Of a DNA stretch of 64,000 nucleotides, positions 55,440 to 64,000 are shown one piece after another (position 1 is the first letter of the stretch; each line of letters starts with the position of its first letter). The position numbers and the translations under genes are program-made. A model generated the notes under the pieces. It saw only the letters and a program-made list of their open reading frames with translations, had not been told where the DNA came from and did not search any database. The DNA comes from Tricholoma matsutake (Eukaryota; Basidiomycota; Agaricomycetes; Agaricales; Tricholomataceae): the NCBI GenBank assembly GCA_026075535.2, contig AP026544.2, forward strand, positions 1,550,001 to 1,614,000, given 5' to 3'.

Positions 55440-56998
55440 GGTTGTGAAAATCTGCAAGGAGTTCTTGGGCATGGTCAAGTTCCATAGTGGGTAACCAGGA
55501 GGTTTCCTCATCAGTTCCCTGGTAGCCTTCCCATTGTATGAGGTAGAGAATCTTGAATCAATGTCGATTATTGACCTTGGAGTCGAGGACTTCAGCAATC
55601 TCATACTCAAGCTCATCGTCAATAGTGATGGGAGGAGGTGGAGGTTGTGTCCGATTCAGAATGGTGTTCTGGGAGTGTTTCTCTAGTTGAGAGACATGGA
55701 AGACAGGGTGGATGGCCTGCATGTGGTCTGGGAGCTGCAGGGTGACCGAGTGAGTACCCAAATGGGCGATGATTTCAAAAGGACTGTGGTTCTTTTCAGA
55801 GAGTTTCTTGGAGGGATGGGTGGTGCAGATATTTTCCGCAGTGACATAGGCAGAGTCACCAATATTGTGGGTGACTGATGTTTATCTGCAGGGCCTTGAT
55901 AACGCTCTTGAGCGGCCACAAGTTGTTTCTGAAGTTCCTGATGAAGGTTGTCTAAGTCGACAATGAACTCACGGGCACGCTGTGAGGCTAAGTTGCATTC
56001 AGGGAAGATGGAAATATTTGGGTGATAGCCTTTGTTGGCAAAGAAAGGGGATACACCTGTGGAGGCAGAGGGAGCATTGTTGTAGGCAAATTCACCTAAG
56101 GGAAGGAGATGGGACCAGTTGTCCTGCTGGTAGTTACAGAAAATTTGGAGGTATTGCTCCAAGGTCTGGTTGAGCCCTTCTGTCTGGCCATCACCTTGTG
56201 GGTGATAGCCAGAAGTGAAGTGGATCCACATGTCAAGCACTTTCTGAGGGAGCAGAAGAAGTGAGAGACAAACTCGGATCCCTGGTCGCAAGTGACATGT
56301 GATGGAACACCATGCTTGGAGAAGACATGGAGGATGAACAAGTTGGCTAGTTCTTGGGCTGTGATTTCATTGACCGTTGGGATGAAGATGCCTTGTTTGG
56401 TGAGGCAGTCAATGATGACCAGGATAGTGGTGTGACTGTCGGAGTCAGGTAGTTGTTCAATGAAGTCCATGGAGATGGAGTTCCAAGGTTGTTCTGGAAC
56501 CAGAAGTTGCTTTAGAAACCCGTAGGGCTTGTGTATAAGCAATTTGGATCATTTACAAGTGGTACAGGATTTGTAGAATTCCTGCACAAGGGTGCAGAGG
56601 TTTGGCCAGACATATTCCCAGTGGACAAGCTGCTGGGTTTTGTTTTGTCCAAAGTGGCCAGAGAGGATATGATCGTGTTTGTATTGAAGGATTTTGAGGC
56701 GGAGGTCCACAACATCTGGTACATAAATCTGGTCAAAGTGGTGGAGAAGACCTGCCTCATCTATGGTCCAGTTGGGGTCAATGGGTGTCAGATGATAGAG
56801 GGTCAAGGAGAAGAGAGGTGTGGATGTCGCTGTACAGTTTCTCAACATCCATGATTACTGCTTGTCGAAGGATGGGTGTGGCAAAATAGGTGGGGTGGAG
56901 GGAGGTGAGTTGTTCCTGTGTGAATACAGGTCTGAAGTTGGTCAGGTTTATGGAGGCAAAGTTGCTATTTCCTCCTTCCACAAGAGGCAGAGCAATAT
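55440..56998 (-). pseudogene. Gypsy integrase and chromodomain
   Basis: Reading leftward: ALPLVEGGNSNFASINLTNF, DLRLKILQYKHDHILSGHFG...QNKTQQLVHWEYVWPNLCTL and FYKSCTTCK (integrase HHCC zinc finger); PWNSISMDFIEQLPDSDSHT and TILVIIDCLTKQGIFIPTVN (first Asp), HVTCDQGSEFVSHFF (second Asp), TSGYHPQGDGQTEGLNQTLE (Glu), DNWSHLLPLGEFAYNNAPSA; then GTHSVTLQLPDHMQAIHPVF, HVSQLEKHSQNTI; and a chromodomain YEIAEVLDSKVNNRH...WEG, ETSWLPTMELDHAQELLADF. Chromodomain integrases direct Gypsy elements to heterochromatin. The DDE residues survive but several frameshifts break the protein. The left end abuts LTR-G. Confidence 0.87.
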
Positions 56999-56999
56999 A

Positions 57000-57489
57000 T
57001 TACCCTGGAGAATATGTTGGGAATAATAGGGAAAAAAGACACTTTTTCCATGGGGAAAAATAAAAGGAACCATCAGTAAAGAAATGTTGTTTTTCCCACA
57101 CTTTCTCTTTGCTCTCGCTCAGCAAAAATAACTCATCAATTCCTGGGAGAAAATCTGGTGAAGATAGAGGGGAAATATATCCTTTTTTCCACATTTTCTC
57201 TATATCTGGTGAAAATAACATTTTTTCTCCTGACTTCCACAATTTTTTTACCTAGAAACAGATTAGTTATTCTTCCACAAAGAAAAAAGTGGGAACATGT
57301 GGGAAAATGACCTTTTTCCCCCTAATGTTCACAAGTTTTTCTCCTGGAAACAGATTAGTTGTTTTTCTGTAGCAACCAAAAGGACAAAGTGTGGGAAAAT
57401 AGCATATTTTTACTGATGGTTCCTTTTATTTTTCCCCAGTGAAAAAGTGTCTTTTTCTCCCATTATTCCCAACATTTTCTCCAGGGTAA
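57000..57489. mobile_element. TA-flanked MITE inside Gypsy pol
   Basis: A 490-bp element with inverted repeats of about 85 bp starting TTACCCTGGAGAA, flanked by TA (56998-56999 and 57490-57491). Removing it and one TA restores the host frame AEQYIALPLVEGGN. The target is itself palindromic (GCAATATATTGC within GAGGCAGAGC..GCTCTGCCTC). The interior is rich in GGGAAAAA/TTTTTCCC. TA duplication points to the Tc1/mariner superfamily. Confidence 0.88.
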
Positions 57490-59113
57490 TATTGCTCTGC
57501 CTCTTGTGTTTGCAGTGGATGTCCCAACATATAGTGAGCACATCTGGCTTGGCCCCTAATCTTCCAGGATGGAAGCAGATGACAAGATTGAACTGGGAAA
57601 GGTATTCAGACCAATGGGCCTGGCGGCGGGTGGGCAACTTAGTAGTGCTGAAGTACTCAAGATTTTTGTGGTCAGTGACCACATCAACCAGGTTTGTGGA
57701 ACCCTCAAAATACTGCCACCAGCATTTGAAAGCTTTGAAAATGGCAAAGAGTTCCTTGTCATGGGTGTTGTAATTTAGTTCAGCGGGATTAAAGGAGCAG
57801 GAATGGAAAGTGACTGGATGGATTTCTCCATCCACAGTGTAAACTGAAAGGATAGCTGCTAGGGCATAGTCGGAAGCATCAGTTTTGGGTGCCGTCTGTG
57901 GGTTGGGTGTCCGTTGGGTTGGGGCGGGTGCATGAGTGAATTCTTGTTTGAGCCTTTCAAAGGCATTGCGGCACTTCTTGTTGAAGTCCCAGGGAGCGGA
58001 TTTCCACATCAAGTGGGTGAGTGGGATGACAATGTCTGAATAGCCATTAATGAAACGGCAGTAAAAATTGCAAAAGCCTAAGAAGGATTGGATGTCCTTA
58101 ACTTTCCTAGGCTTGGGCCAGTCAAGCATGGTTTTGACTTTATCCTCAGACATCTGCAGTCCATCCAGTGAAAGGATGAAACCTAAATATTCAATGGTGT
58201 CTTTGTGAAACTCACATTTCTGTGGAGAGGTGTAAAGTCCATTTTTCTGGAGACAGTGGAGGGCTTCTTTGATGTGAGCCCCATGCTGGGACTTGTTGTC
58301 TGAATAGATCAGGATGTTGTTGAGGTATATGATGACACATACATCCAGCATGTTGCTGAAGATGTCATTCATAAACCGCTGGAAAGCTGTGGGTGCATTA
58401 GTGAGTCCAAAGGGAACCACCAACCACTCAAAGGATCCATAGTGGGTGCAGAAAGTAGTTTTCCATTCATCACCATCTGCAATGTGGACTAAGTAGTAAG
58501 CATGCTGCAAGTCTATCTTGGTGAACAAGCAGGCTTTTCAGTAAGAGTTGAGGAGGTTGGAAATGAGAGGAAGGAGATAGCAGTCTTTCTTTGTAAGATG
58601 GTTGAGTCCTTGGTAGTCGACACAAAGTTGGAGACTACCATCCTTCTTCTTGATGAAGAGAATTAGAGCACCATGTGGAGACTTAGAAGGGCGAATAAAA
58701 CCTGATCAGACATTTTCATCAATGAAGATTCATAAGGCCTCTAATTCAGAGGGAGAGAGGGAGTACATGTGACCCAGAGGAGGGGGAGCATTATCCTCCA
58801 TCTCAATCTTGAGGTCATAGGGGCGATGTGGAGGAAGGGTGTCTGCCTTAGTCTTATTAAAGACATCAGCAAATTTATGATACTTGGGCAGAATATTGGA
58901 AAGGTTGGGTGGATAAGTGGATTGGGCAGATAACCCATCTGGAGCAAAGGTCATCTGAAAAGCTACTGCCCCAGGAAGTTTGCTAGCACACACATAAGTG
59001 GCAGCATCAATGAAAGAGATGTCAGGAGGTGTAAACTTAGGAGGAATGGGGGGTTTGGAAAGTATGGAGGAGTCGAGGATTTCTACTGGAAGGTTTGGGG
59101 ACAAAGGTGACAC
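57490..59113 (-). pseudogene. Gypsy reverse transcriptase and RNase H
   Basis: RT begins near 59000 with YHKFADVFNKTKADTLPPHR and YDLKIEMEDNAPPPLGHMYS; then [37 protein letters not shown] (58528 leftward; motif A, Asp kept), SFEWLVVPFGLTNAPTAFQR, and VIIYLNNILIYS, where the catalytic YLDD has become YLNN (codons at 58316-58321). Both Asp-to-Asn changes are G-to-A after C. RNase H follows: LGFCNFYCRFINGYSD, TDASDYALAAILSVY, HDKELFAIFKAFKCWWQYFE, DHKNLEYFSTTKLPTRRQAH. The 372-residue frame 58528-57410 is long and stop-free but catalytically dead in the RT, and near 57489 it runs into the MITE. Confidence 0.9.
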
Positions 59114-60680
59114 ATCAGGGGTGCTGGACCTCTATGATCTGCAGAGTGGAAAGCGAGTTGGCTTAAAGACCAGTCAATCAACAGATTGTATTGCTTCAGC
59201 CAGTTATGACTGAGTACAGCAGAACAGGAAGAGTCGAGTGAGGTTACATAGAATGACAAATTGAACACTTCACCAGCAGGAAAGGTGACCAGGAGTTTAA
59301 TGACCTGAGTTATGGTGGAGTTGCAAGATCCATCAAAGAGTTGTAGACCAATTGGGTTAATGGATTCTGTGCTGAGTTGGTTATTCAACATGAAAGAGGA
59401 GTCGAGGAAGCAGTGGGAGGAGCCAGAGTCGATAAGGTTTCAGAAAGGAGCAGAAGAGTCAGGAAAGGTTAAGAGAATGGTTAGGGAGTCAGGGTCAGAA
59501 AGAGCAGACACATTGAGACAAACATAGGCAGCCAAATGGGTAAGGTCAATGCAACCCCCAGCCCCAATGGCTGTATACTGAGGGTTGCAGACTATTTTTC
59601 AGAGTCCGTAGTGTCGGGAATGACAACAGAGGTGTGGGCTTTTGTGGCTTTAGATTTCAGGCAGTTTCCTGCTACGTGCCCTTCCTCACCACAGTAGAGA
59701 CAAAGTCTTTCCCTCATGTGACATTCTTGTTCCTCCCCAGTAAGCTTGCCATTCTTCCTCAACTTATTGGAGAGGGACTACTTGGGCTTGTCACAGGGAG
59801 TATTCTTTGTTGTGGAAGACTGCTGGTTTGTTGATGGAGTAGGACTTTTGGAAGAGTCCTTCTGACTAGAGTTAGTGATGTTACTGGAATTCCCTGTTTT
59901 GAAATGGGATTCATCTTCTTGATGTTGTTGCTGTCCTGTGCTTTCAAGTGCAGTTCTGCAAGAGTATTGGGTTTACCACCCCAGAGAACTTCTATACAAA
60001 GTCAGAGTGGAAGACCACAGAAATAGCGGTCATGAAGGGCTGCTTCATTCCAGTTGACCCTAGAAGCTAATTCCCAGAAGTCAACATTATATTTTGTGAT
60101 ACAATGTTAAGTCAGAGAGAGCTTTTTCTGCATTCCCAACTGGGTCGTGCGGACCAAAGTTACTTTCCAGCTTGGCAAGGAAAACCTTGTAGTCCCACAT
60201 CCAGTGTGTGGAATCTGCTGGGTCATTAAGACTGGGCTCAAACCAACTAAGAGCTGATCCTTTAAGATAAGAAAGGATGAATATAATCTTTTTCTCATCA
60301 GAGGAAAATATGTGTGGGCAGTCGTGGAAATGAAGATTACATGAGACTAGAAAGTCTCTAAGTTTCTTTGGGTTGGAGCCATCAAAAGTGTCAGGGTCAT
60401 GAACTTTGATTTTTTCAGTCTTGGGTGCGTTGTTTTGTCAGAGGGTGCAGATACTCTCTGAGAGGTTGTAAAGGACATCTATGAACCTATCCCCTGGGTC
60501 AGGGTTTTCCCCTGTGGGGGGTTGATCCTCAGGATCATTTGGATTGGGGTCACCCCCAGGGCCATCAGGACCACTAGGGTTGTCAGGTCTGCTGGGGGGT
60601 CCATCCTCTAGACCAGGATCTTCCAACCCAAAGGGTTCAGGCTGGTTGATGCCCCCTACTTGTAATTTACCCTCCCCCAC
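59083..60680 (-). pseudogene. Gypsy gag and aspartic protease
   Basis: From the right: a Pro/Asp/Gly-rich N-terminus (NPSGPDGPGGDPNPNDPEDQ, 60680-60440), the Gag core HDPDTFDGSNPKKLRDFLVS, KKIIFILSYLKGSALSWFEP, FLAKLESNFGPHDPVGNAEK (60420-60110), and a CCHC zinc knuckle CLYCGEEGHVAGNC (about 59708-59667). The protease follows at about 59445-59083 with LIDSGSSHCFLDSSFM (catalytic DSG) and VLSHNWLKQYNLLIDWSLSQ. Stops and frame changes occur throughout. No minus-strand 5' LTR is found to the right; a SINE tail abuts the gag start at 60666, so the 5' end has been lost or displaced. Confidence 0.85.
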
Positions 60681-60970
60681 CTATTCCGGTTGGAGTCCAG
60701 TTATTCCGGTCAGAGTCCAGTTATTCCGATTCAAGTCCAGTTATTCTGGTCAGATTCCAGTTATTCTGGTTATTCCGACCAGATTCTGGTTACTCCAGAT
60801 GCTCAACTTAGAGTATATACCCTAATGGATAGTCAAATTTCAAGTTTTAAGTTGTCAAAGTGCCTACAAAATATATTTGTGCAGAGTAAGGATTGAACTC
60901 TAAGACCTCTTGATTAGAGTGATCACATGACAAACCAAACATGTGTGCTTAACCAGTTGAGCCACAGGAG
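60666..60970 (-). mobile_element. tRNA-derived SINE, copy 3
   Basis: Minus strand: box A TGGCTCAACTGGTTAAGCAC (60963-60944), box B GAGTTCAATCC (60900-60890), body with repeats of GGAGTCCAGTTATTCC type (quoted on the plus strand, 60693-60790), tail GGTGGGGGAGGGTAAA. Closest to copy 2. Confidence 0.78.
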
Positions 60971-61009
60971 AATTATTAGATAGTAATATAATGTTTATTC
61001 ATCACACTC

Positions 61010-61660
61010 TAATTTTTTTTGGAGTAGTGAAAGATCAAATTTTTTTAATGAACCCCATCCCTCACATTGAATGCGAGGGAGTGGGGATGATTGTGATTAC
61101 ATAGATAAACAAAAAATCCTCCCTCTCACAAGATGTGAGAGGGAGTTTTATTTATATACATAAAAAGCTAACCCCTCATGCTGAATGCAAGGGGGGAGGT
61201 AAAAACATGAAGAAAAAAATCCCTCCCCCACACAAAATGGGGGAGGGGCACAATACTAATAAATAATTAAAAGTACAAAAAAAATCCCTCCCCCCACAAA
61301 GTGTGGGGGAGGGGGAGGGGACCCCGCTGTTGTCTGTCCTTCCACCCATGATCCACCCCACAAGCAGTTGCTTGTGAGGCTGGGGGTGGGTGGTGTGTCA
61401 TTGTCCCTGTGCCTGGGCATCATTCCACCCATGATCCACCCCACAAGCAGTTGCTTGTGAGGCTGGGGGTGGGTGGCTTGTCATCGTTGTCGTTCCACCT
61501 GCAATCCACCCCACGAGCAGTTGCTCGTGAGGCTGGGGGCGGGTGGTGTGTTGTTGTTGTCTCCTGTCCCTGTGCCTGGGCATCATTCCACCCATGATCC
61601 ACCCCACGAGCAGTGGCTTGTGGGGCTGGAGGTGGGTGGTGTGTCATTGGCCCTGTCATC
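61010..61660. repeat. Array of G/C-rich hairpins and 70-90-bp tandem units
   Basis: 61045-61320 holds five small hairpins in a row, for example CATCCCTCACATTGAATGCG/AGGGAGTGGGG and CCCTCCCCCACA/GGGGGAGGG, separated by A-rich linkers. 61338-61655 holds four tandem units with CCACCC-TCCACCCCA, CAAGCAGTTGCTTG and GGCTGGGGGTGGGTGG. Same order as at 34310-35000. Confidence 0.82.
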
Positions 61661-61794
61661 ATTGTCTGTTGTTGTTGGCAGCCATGCTTTGCATTCTGGG
61701 GGGTTCTGGTGCTGGTAGATGGCAGCATCATTGTTGTTGTTGCCTGCACACACTCATGATCCACCCTATGAGCAGGGGCTTGCAGGCGTGGGGT

Positions 61795-62440
61795 GGGTGT
61801 GTTGGCTTGTTTGCAGGTGGTGGTGTCGTTACTAGTAGATTATAATGTAGAAAACTAAAAAAAAATGAGTTAGTTAGTTTATAAAAACAAAAAAGCAAAT
61901 GAAAAAAACTCACATAGGACCCAAACGATGCGATCTGCATCGTTTGGGCCCGTGTTGGCTCGTTTGTGGGTGGTGGCATTGTTACTAGTGGATTATAACC
62001 TAGAAAACTAAAAAAATGAGTTAGTTAGTTTATTAAAACAAAAACCAAATGAAAAAAACTTACGTATGGCCCAAATGATGTGATCTGTGTCATTTGGGCC
62101 TGCGTTGGCTCATTTGCGAGTGGTGGCATTGTTGCCAGTAGATTATAACCTGGAAAGCTTAAAAAAGGTTAGTTAGTTTATAAAAACAAAAAGCAAATAA
62201 AAAAAACCTTACTTAGGGCCCAAATGATGCAATCTGCATCGTTTGGGCCTGTGTTCTGTCCAATCACATCGTTTGGGCCCATGTTATGTCTGGCAGTCGA
62301 GTAGAACCTATAAAACAAATGAAACAAGTTAGTTAGTATGAAAAAACAAGAAGCAAATGAAAAAAAAACATACTTAGGCCCCAAATGATGCGATCTGCAT
62401 CATCTGGGCCCGCGTTCTGTCCAGTCGGCTCATTTGAAGG
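61795..62440 (-). repeat. Tandem ~150-bp repeat of hairpin plus intron-like module
   Basis: Four units, starting near 61795, 61951, 62103 and 62250 on the plus strand. On the minus strand each unit has a hairpin CCAAAYGATGC/GCATCRTTTGG directly followed by a donor GTRNGT, a T-rich tract, the branch sequence ACTAACTAAC and an acceptor, then about 85 bp before the next hairpin. Introns predicted: 62373-62308 (66 bp), 62212-62150 (63 bp), 62063-62000 (64 bp); the fourth (61911 leftward) has lost its final AG (CTAG to CTAC). The ex-intron segments can encode NEPT..GPNDAD..IIWAL-type peptides in changing frames. Confidence 0.7.
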
Positions 62441-62515
62441 TGGTGGTGATGGTGGCATTGGGCATGGGAATGGTGGTGGTGGGTGTGCATGCAGTGGTGG
62501 TGGTGGTGGTTGTGA
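62440..62515. repeat. GGT/GGTG microsatellite
   Basis: Low-complexity runs of GGTGGT interspersed with GGCATGGGAAT. Reads as Pro-rich (PPPPLHAHPPPP) on the minus strand. Confidence 0.8.
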
Positions 62516-62639
62516 GCTGGCAGTCATGTGTCATGTGTCATGTGTATGCATACTTATTAATTATTCCATTAATGGCTGTGATTAACTATGTACCTTGGTT
62601 GGGTAATAAATGTATTAAATGTATGCCCAAGAATAATTG

Positions 62640-62961
62640 CTTGGTAGCTCAGTGGTTAAGCATGCTGTTCTGTGTGCAGACCCAAGGTCAAGTGTTCAAT
62701 TCTTGATGTGTGTCGAACTTTTATTTGGGAAAGCACATACATTCCAGTTATTCCTGTTAGTCTGGTTATTCCTGTTATTCCAGTTGTGATGAGTCCAGTC
62801 AGATTCCGGGGATTATGGCTGTAAATTGGATCCTTATTCTGACCAGAATTGTGCTGCATAGGGAAAACTACATACAAAAAAAATTCCACCGGATTCCAGA
62901 AATTCTGGAAATTCATGCCGGACAAACCGGAATCCAACTGGAATAGGTGGGGGAGTGTAAA
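62640..62961 (+). mobile_element. tRNA-derived SINE, copy 4
   Basis: Plus strand: box A TGGTAGCTCAGTGGTTAAGC (62643-62662), box B GTGTTCAATTCTT (62692-62704), body with CCAGTTATTCCTGTTA repeats, then ACCGGATTCCAGAAATTCTGG, and the family tail GGTGGGGGAGTGTAAA (62946-62961). Opposite orientation to copies 1-3 and with the least degraded tRNA head. Confidence 0.8.
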
Positions 62962-63264
62962 GTACTCCCCCCTACATACTCAAAGGGAGTTCTTGATCGA
63001 AAACCTTCCAGGTTGGCAGAAGGGTGTGGGGCATGGGTGGACATGAGATTGGCACTGATTGAAGGGGCTCCTGAGCTGATTTGTTGGAATATGTTTGAGG
63101 GTCTGGAAGACACTCCAAAAGTAGTGGTGGGACAAGGGTTGGAAAGGGTGGATCACTGGATTGCAGAGATCCCTGGAATCATACCAGCACATTGGGAATT
63201 CCTGGTTGTGCACTGGCAAGTTTCGGTTGGGGTCATAGGAGGAAAAGAGATGAGTAAAGTGTGA
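62962..63264 (+). pseudogene. Remnant of a retroelement-associated protein
   Basis: A plus-strand frame containing VDMRLALIEGAPELICWNMF, EGLEDTPKVVVGQGLERVDH, WIAEIPGIIPAHWEFLVVHW, stop at 63261, just before LTR-G copy 3. The start comes from inside the SINE tail, so the real N-terminus is lost. Similar helical segments are found in proteins linked to basidiomycete LTR elements, but I cannot name the family. Confidence 0.35.
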
Positions 63265-63276
63265 GTTCATATATAC

Positions 63277-63968
63277 TGTTAAGAACTGATCCTAGAGGGC
63301 TCATCAGAATCTGGTCAGACCCAGTGGGTGTTGGTAGCAGAAGATTGTTGGGTCATGGCAGATTATGTGGAGGGGTAATGAAAAGGACTTGGCTTCAGCT
63401 TATAAGAAGCTGCACCCTTCACCTCATCTGGTGTCCTAATTTCAAGACGAAGGTTTAGAGATGGAGGTGGAGAAGTGGCAGGTGAGTGCAGGAAGGAGTA
63501 CAAAAAGACTTAGGTTAAGTTCAGATGAGGTTAGAACTTTGGAGGGAGACTAGATGTCAAGTTGAATGGAGTTCAGCCTCGAACAGAGGTAGGAGTAGAA
63601 TGGGGTTTAGATTGACAAGTTAAAGTCGAGTCTATGTCAATATATGAACTGAAGAATACAAAGCAAAACTAGCTAAGCTTAAATACTAGAGTCCAGAATA
63701 AAAGTGGGATGGAAATGGGAATTGTGGCTGTGTCTCAACTGCATAGATAAATTACCTAGTGGAGGCCATACAGGAATCCATAGTTGAATTTGTAAAACTA
63801 GACAGCAGCCTTGGGAAGGCAGCCATGGGTGCTGTACTAGGCAGCCTGGTGCACAGCAGTGTGGGCAGTGCAAGACGGCCAGAACAAAAACAGAAGGAGT
63901 CAGGTTAGAAGTGTGGAAAATGGTTGGAGGTTTGCAGGTTCTGAGTGGACGAGGAACGGATCATGACA
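63277..63968 (+). repeat. LTR-G copy 3
   Basis: TGTTAAGAACTGATCC...GGATCATGACA, 692 bp, same orientation as copy 1 and opposite to the 3' LTR of the Gypsy element at 55.4-60.7 kb. Flanks TATAC and TGTTG do not match. The sequence right of 63968 could be the start of an internal region that continues beyond the window. Confidence 0.85.
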
Positions 63969-64000
63969 TGTTGCCATCCTCCCATGTACTGTTTAAGTCC

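Noticed and set aside
61420..61764. 114-residue minus-strand protein over the tandem units
   Set aside because: The frame is open only because the unit length keeps it so for four copies; composition is repetitive (PPPASQATARGVDHGWND) and it starts inside a microsatellite.
63679..63873. Cys/His-rich short protein in LTR-G
   Set aside because: The frame is inside the LTR, differs between the three copies and is on the strand opposite to expected transcription.

Overview
This window is eukaryotic and almost certainly from a mushroom-forming basidiomycete (Agaricomycetes). The evidence is short spliceosomal introns of about 50-70 bp with GTRAGT donors, CTAAC branch sites and YAG acceptors; KDZ (Kyakuja-Dileera-Zisupton) transposase genes of the cysteine-cluster type; a FAR1/MULE transposon; basidiomycete-type Ty3/Gypsy and Tad-like LINE proteins; and a surface protein with the FDGNFDP juxtamembrane motif. 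Species is not resolvable by eye.

Layout. 1-1342 is the 5' end of a minus-strand Gypsy element (decayed gag plus LTR-A). 2.3-9.0 kb is the only ordinary gene territory: a small multi-pass membrane protein, a Ser/Thr-rich single-pass surface protein with three exons, a relic 2-oxoglutarate/Fe(II) dioxygenase exon pair, and an intact seven-exon dioxygenase. A block of about 2.7 kb holding the dioxygenase is repeated at 20.4-23.0 kb with an identical predicted protein. Between the copies lie a satellite array invaded by a hAT-type MITE, a LINE RT fragment, a tRNA-derived SINE, and a broken KDZ element with a convergent cysteine-cluster accessory gene.

23.0-26.4 kb is a delimited Mutator-like element (9-bp target duplication). 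27-35 kb holds a second hAT MITE, a Tc1/mariner-like transposase relic, two orphan ORFs, a 183-bp hairpin, an AT-rich minisatellite, a SINE and an array of G/C-rich hairpins. 35-46.3 kb is one Tad-like LINE split by nested insertions: inverted LINE sequence, a hAT transposase itself split by an LTR fragment, and a pogo-like element that contains a Tc1 element. 47-64 kb is layered LTR-retrotransposon debris: a Gypsy pol tail, LTR-D, LTR-A and LTR-G copies, a minus-strand chromodomain Gypsy polyprotein at 55.4-60.7 kb carrying a 490-bp MITE, then SINEs, hairpin arrays and a tandem repeat whose units look like exon-intron modules.

Two themes link the window. Most transposons look CpG-poor and carry CpG-to-TpG/CpA mutations, including in polymerase aspartates, while the host genes and both dioxygenase copies keep their CpGs. 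This is what cytosine methylation and deamination of repeats would leave. Second, short structured repeats (tRNA-promoter SINEs, hairpin arrays, hairpin-plus-intron modules) recur at 15, 34 and 61 kb in the same relative order, suggesting one composite family not explained by the transposase-bearing elements. Start codons were checked by eye; several long reading frames begin at non-ATG codons, so starts were moved to real ATGs where possible. All exon boundaries are manual predictions.
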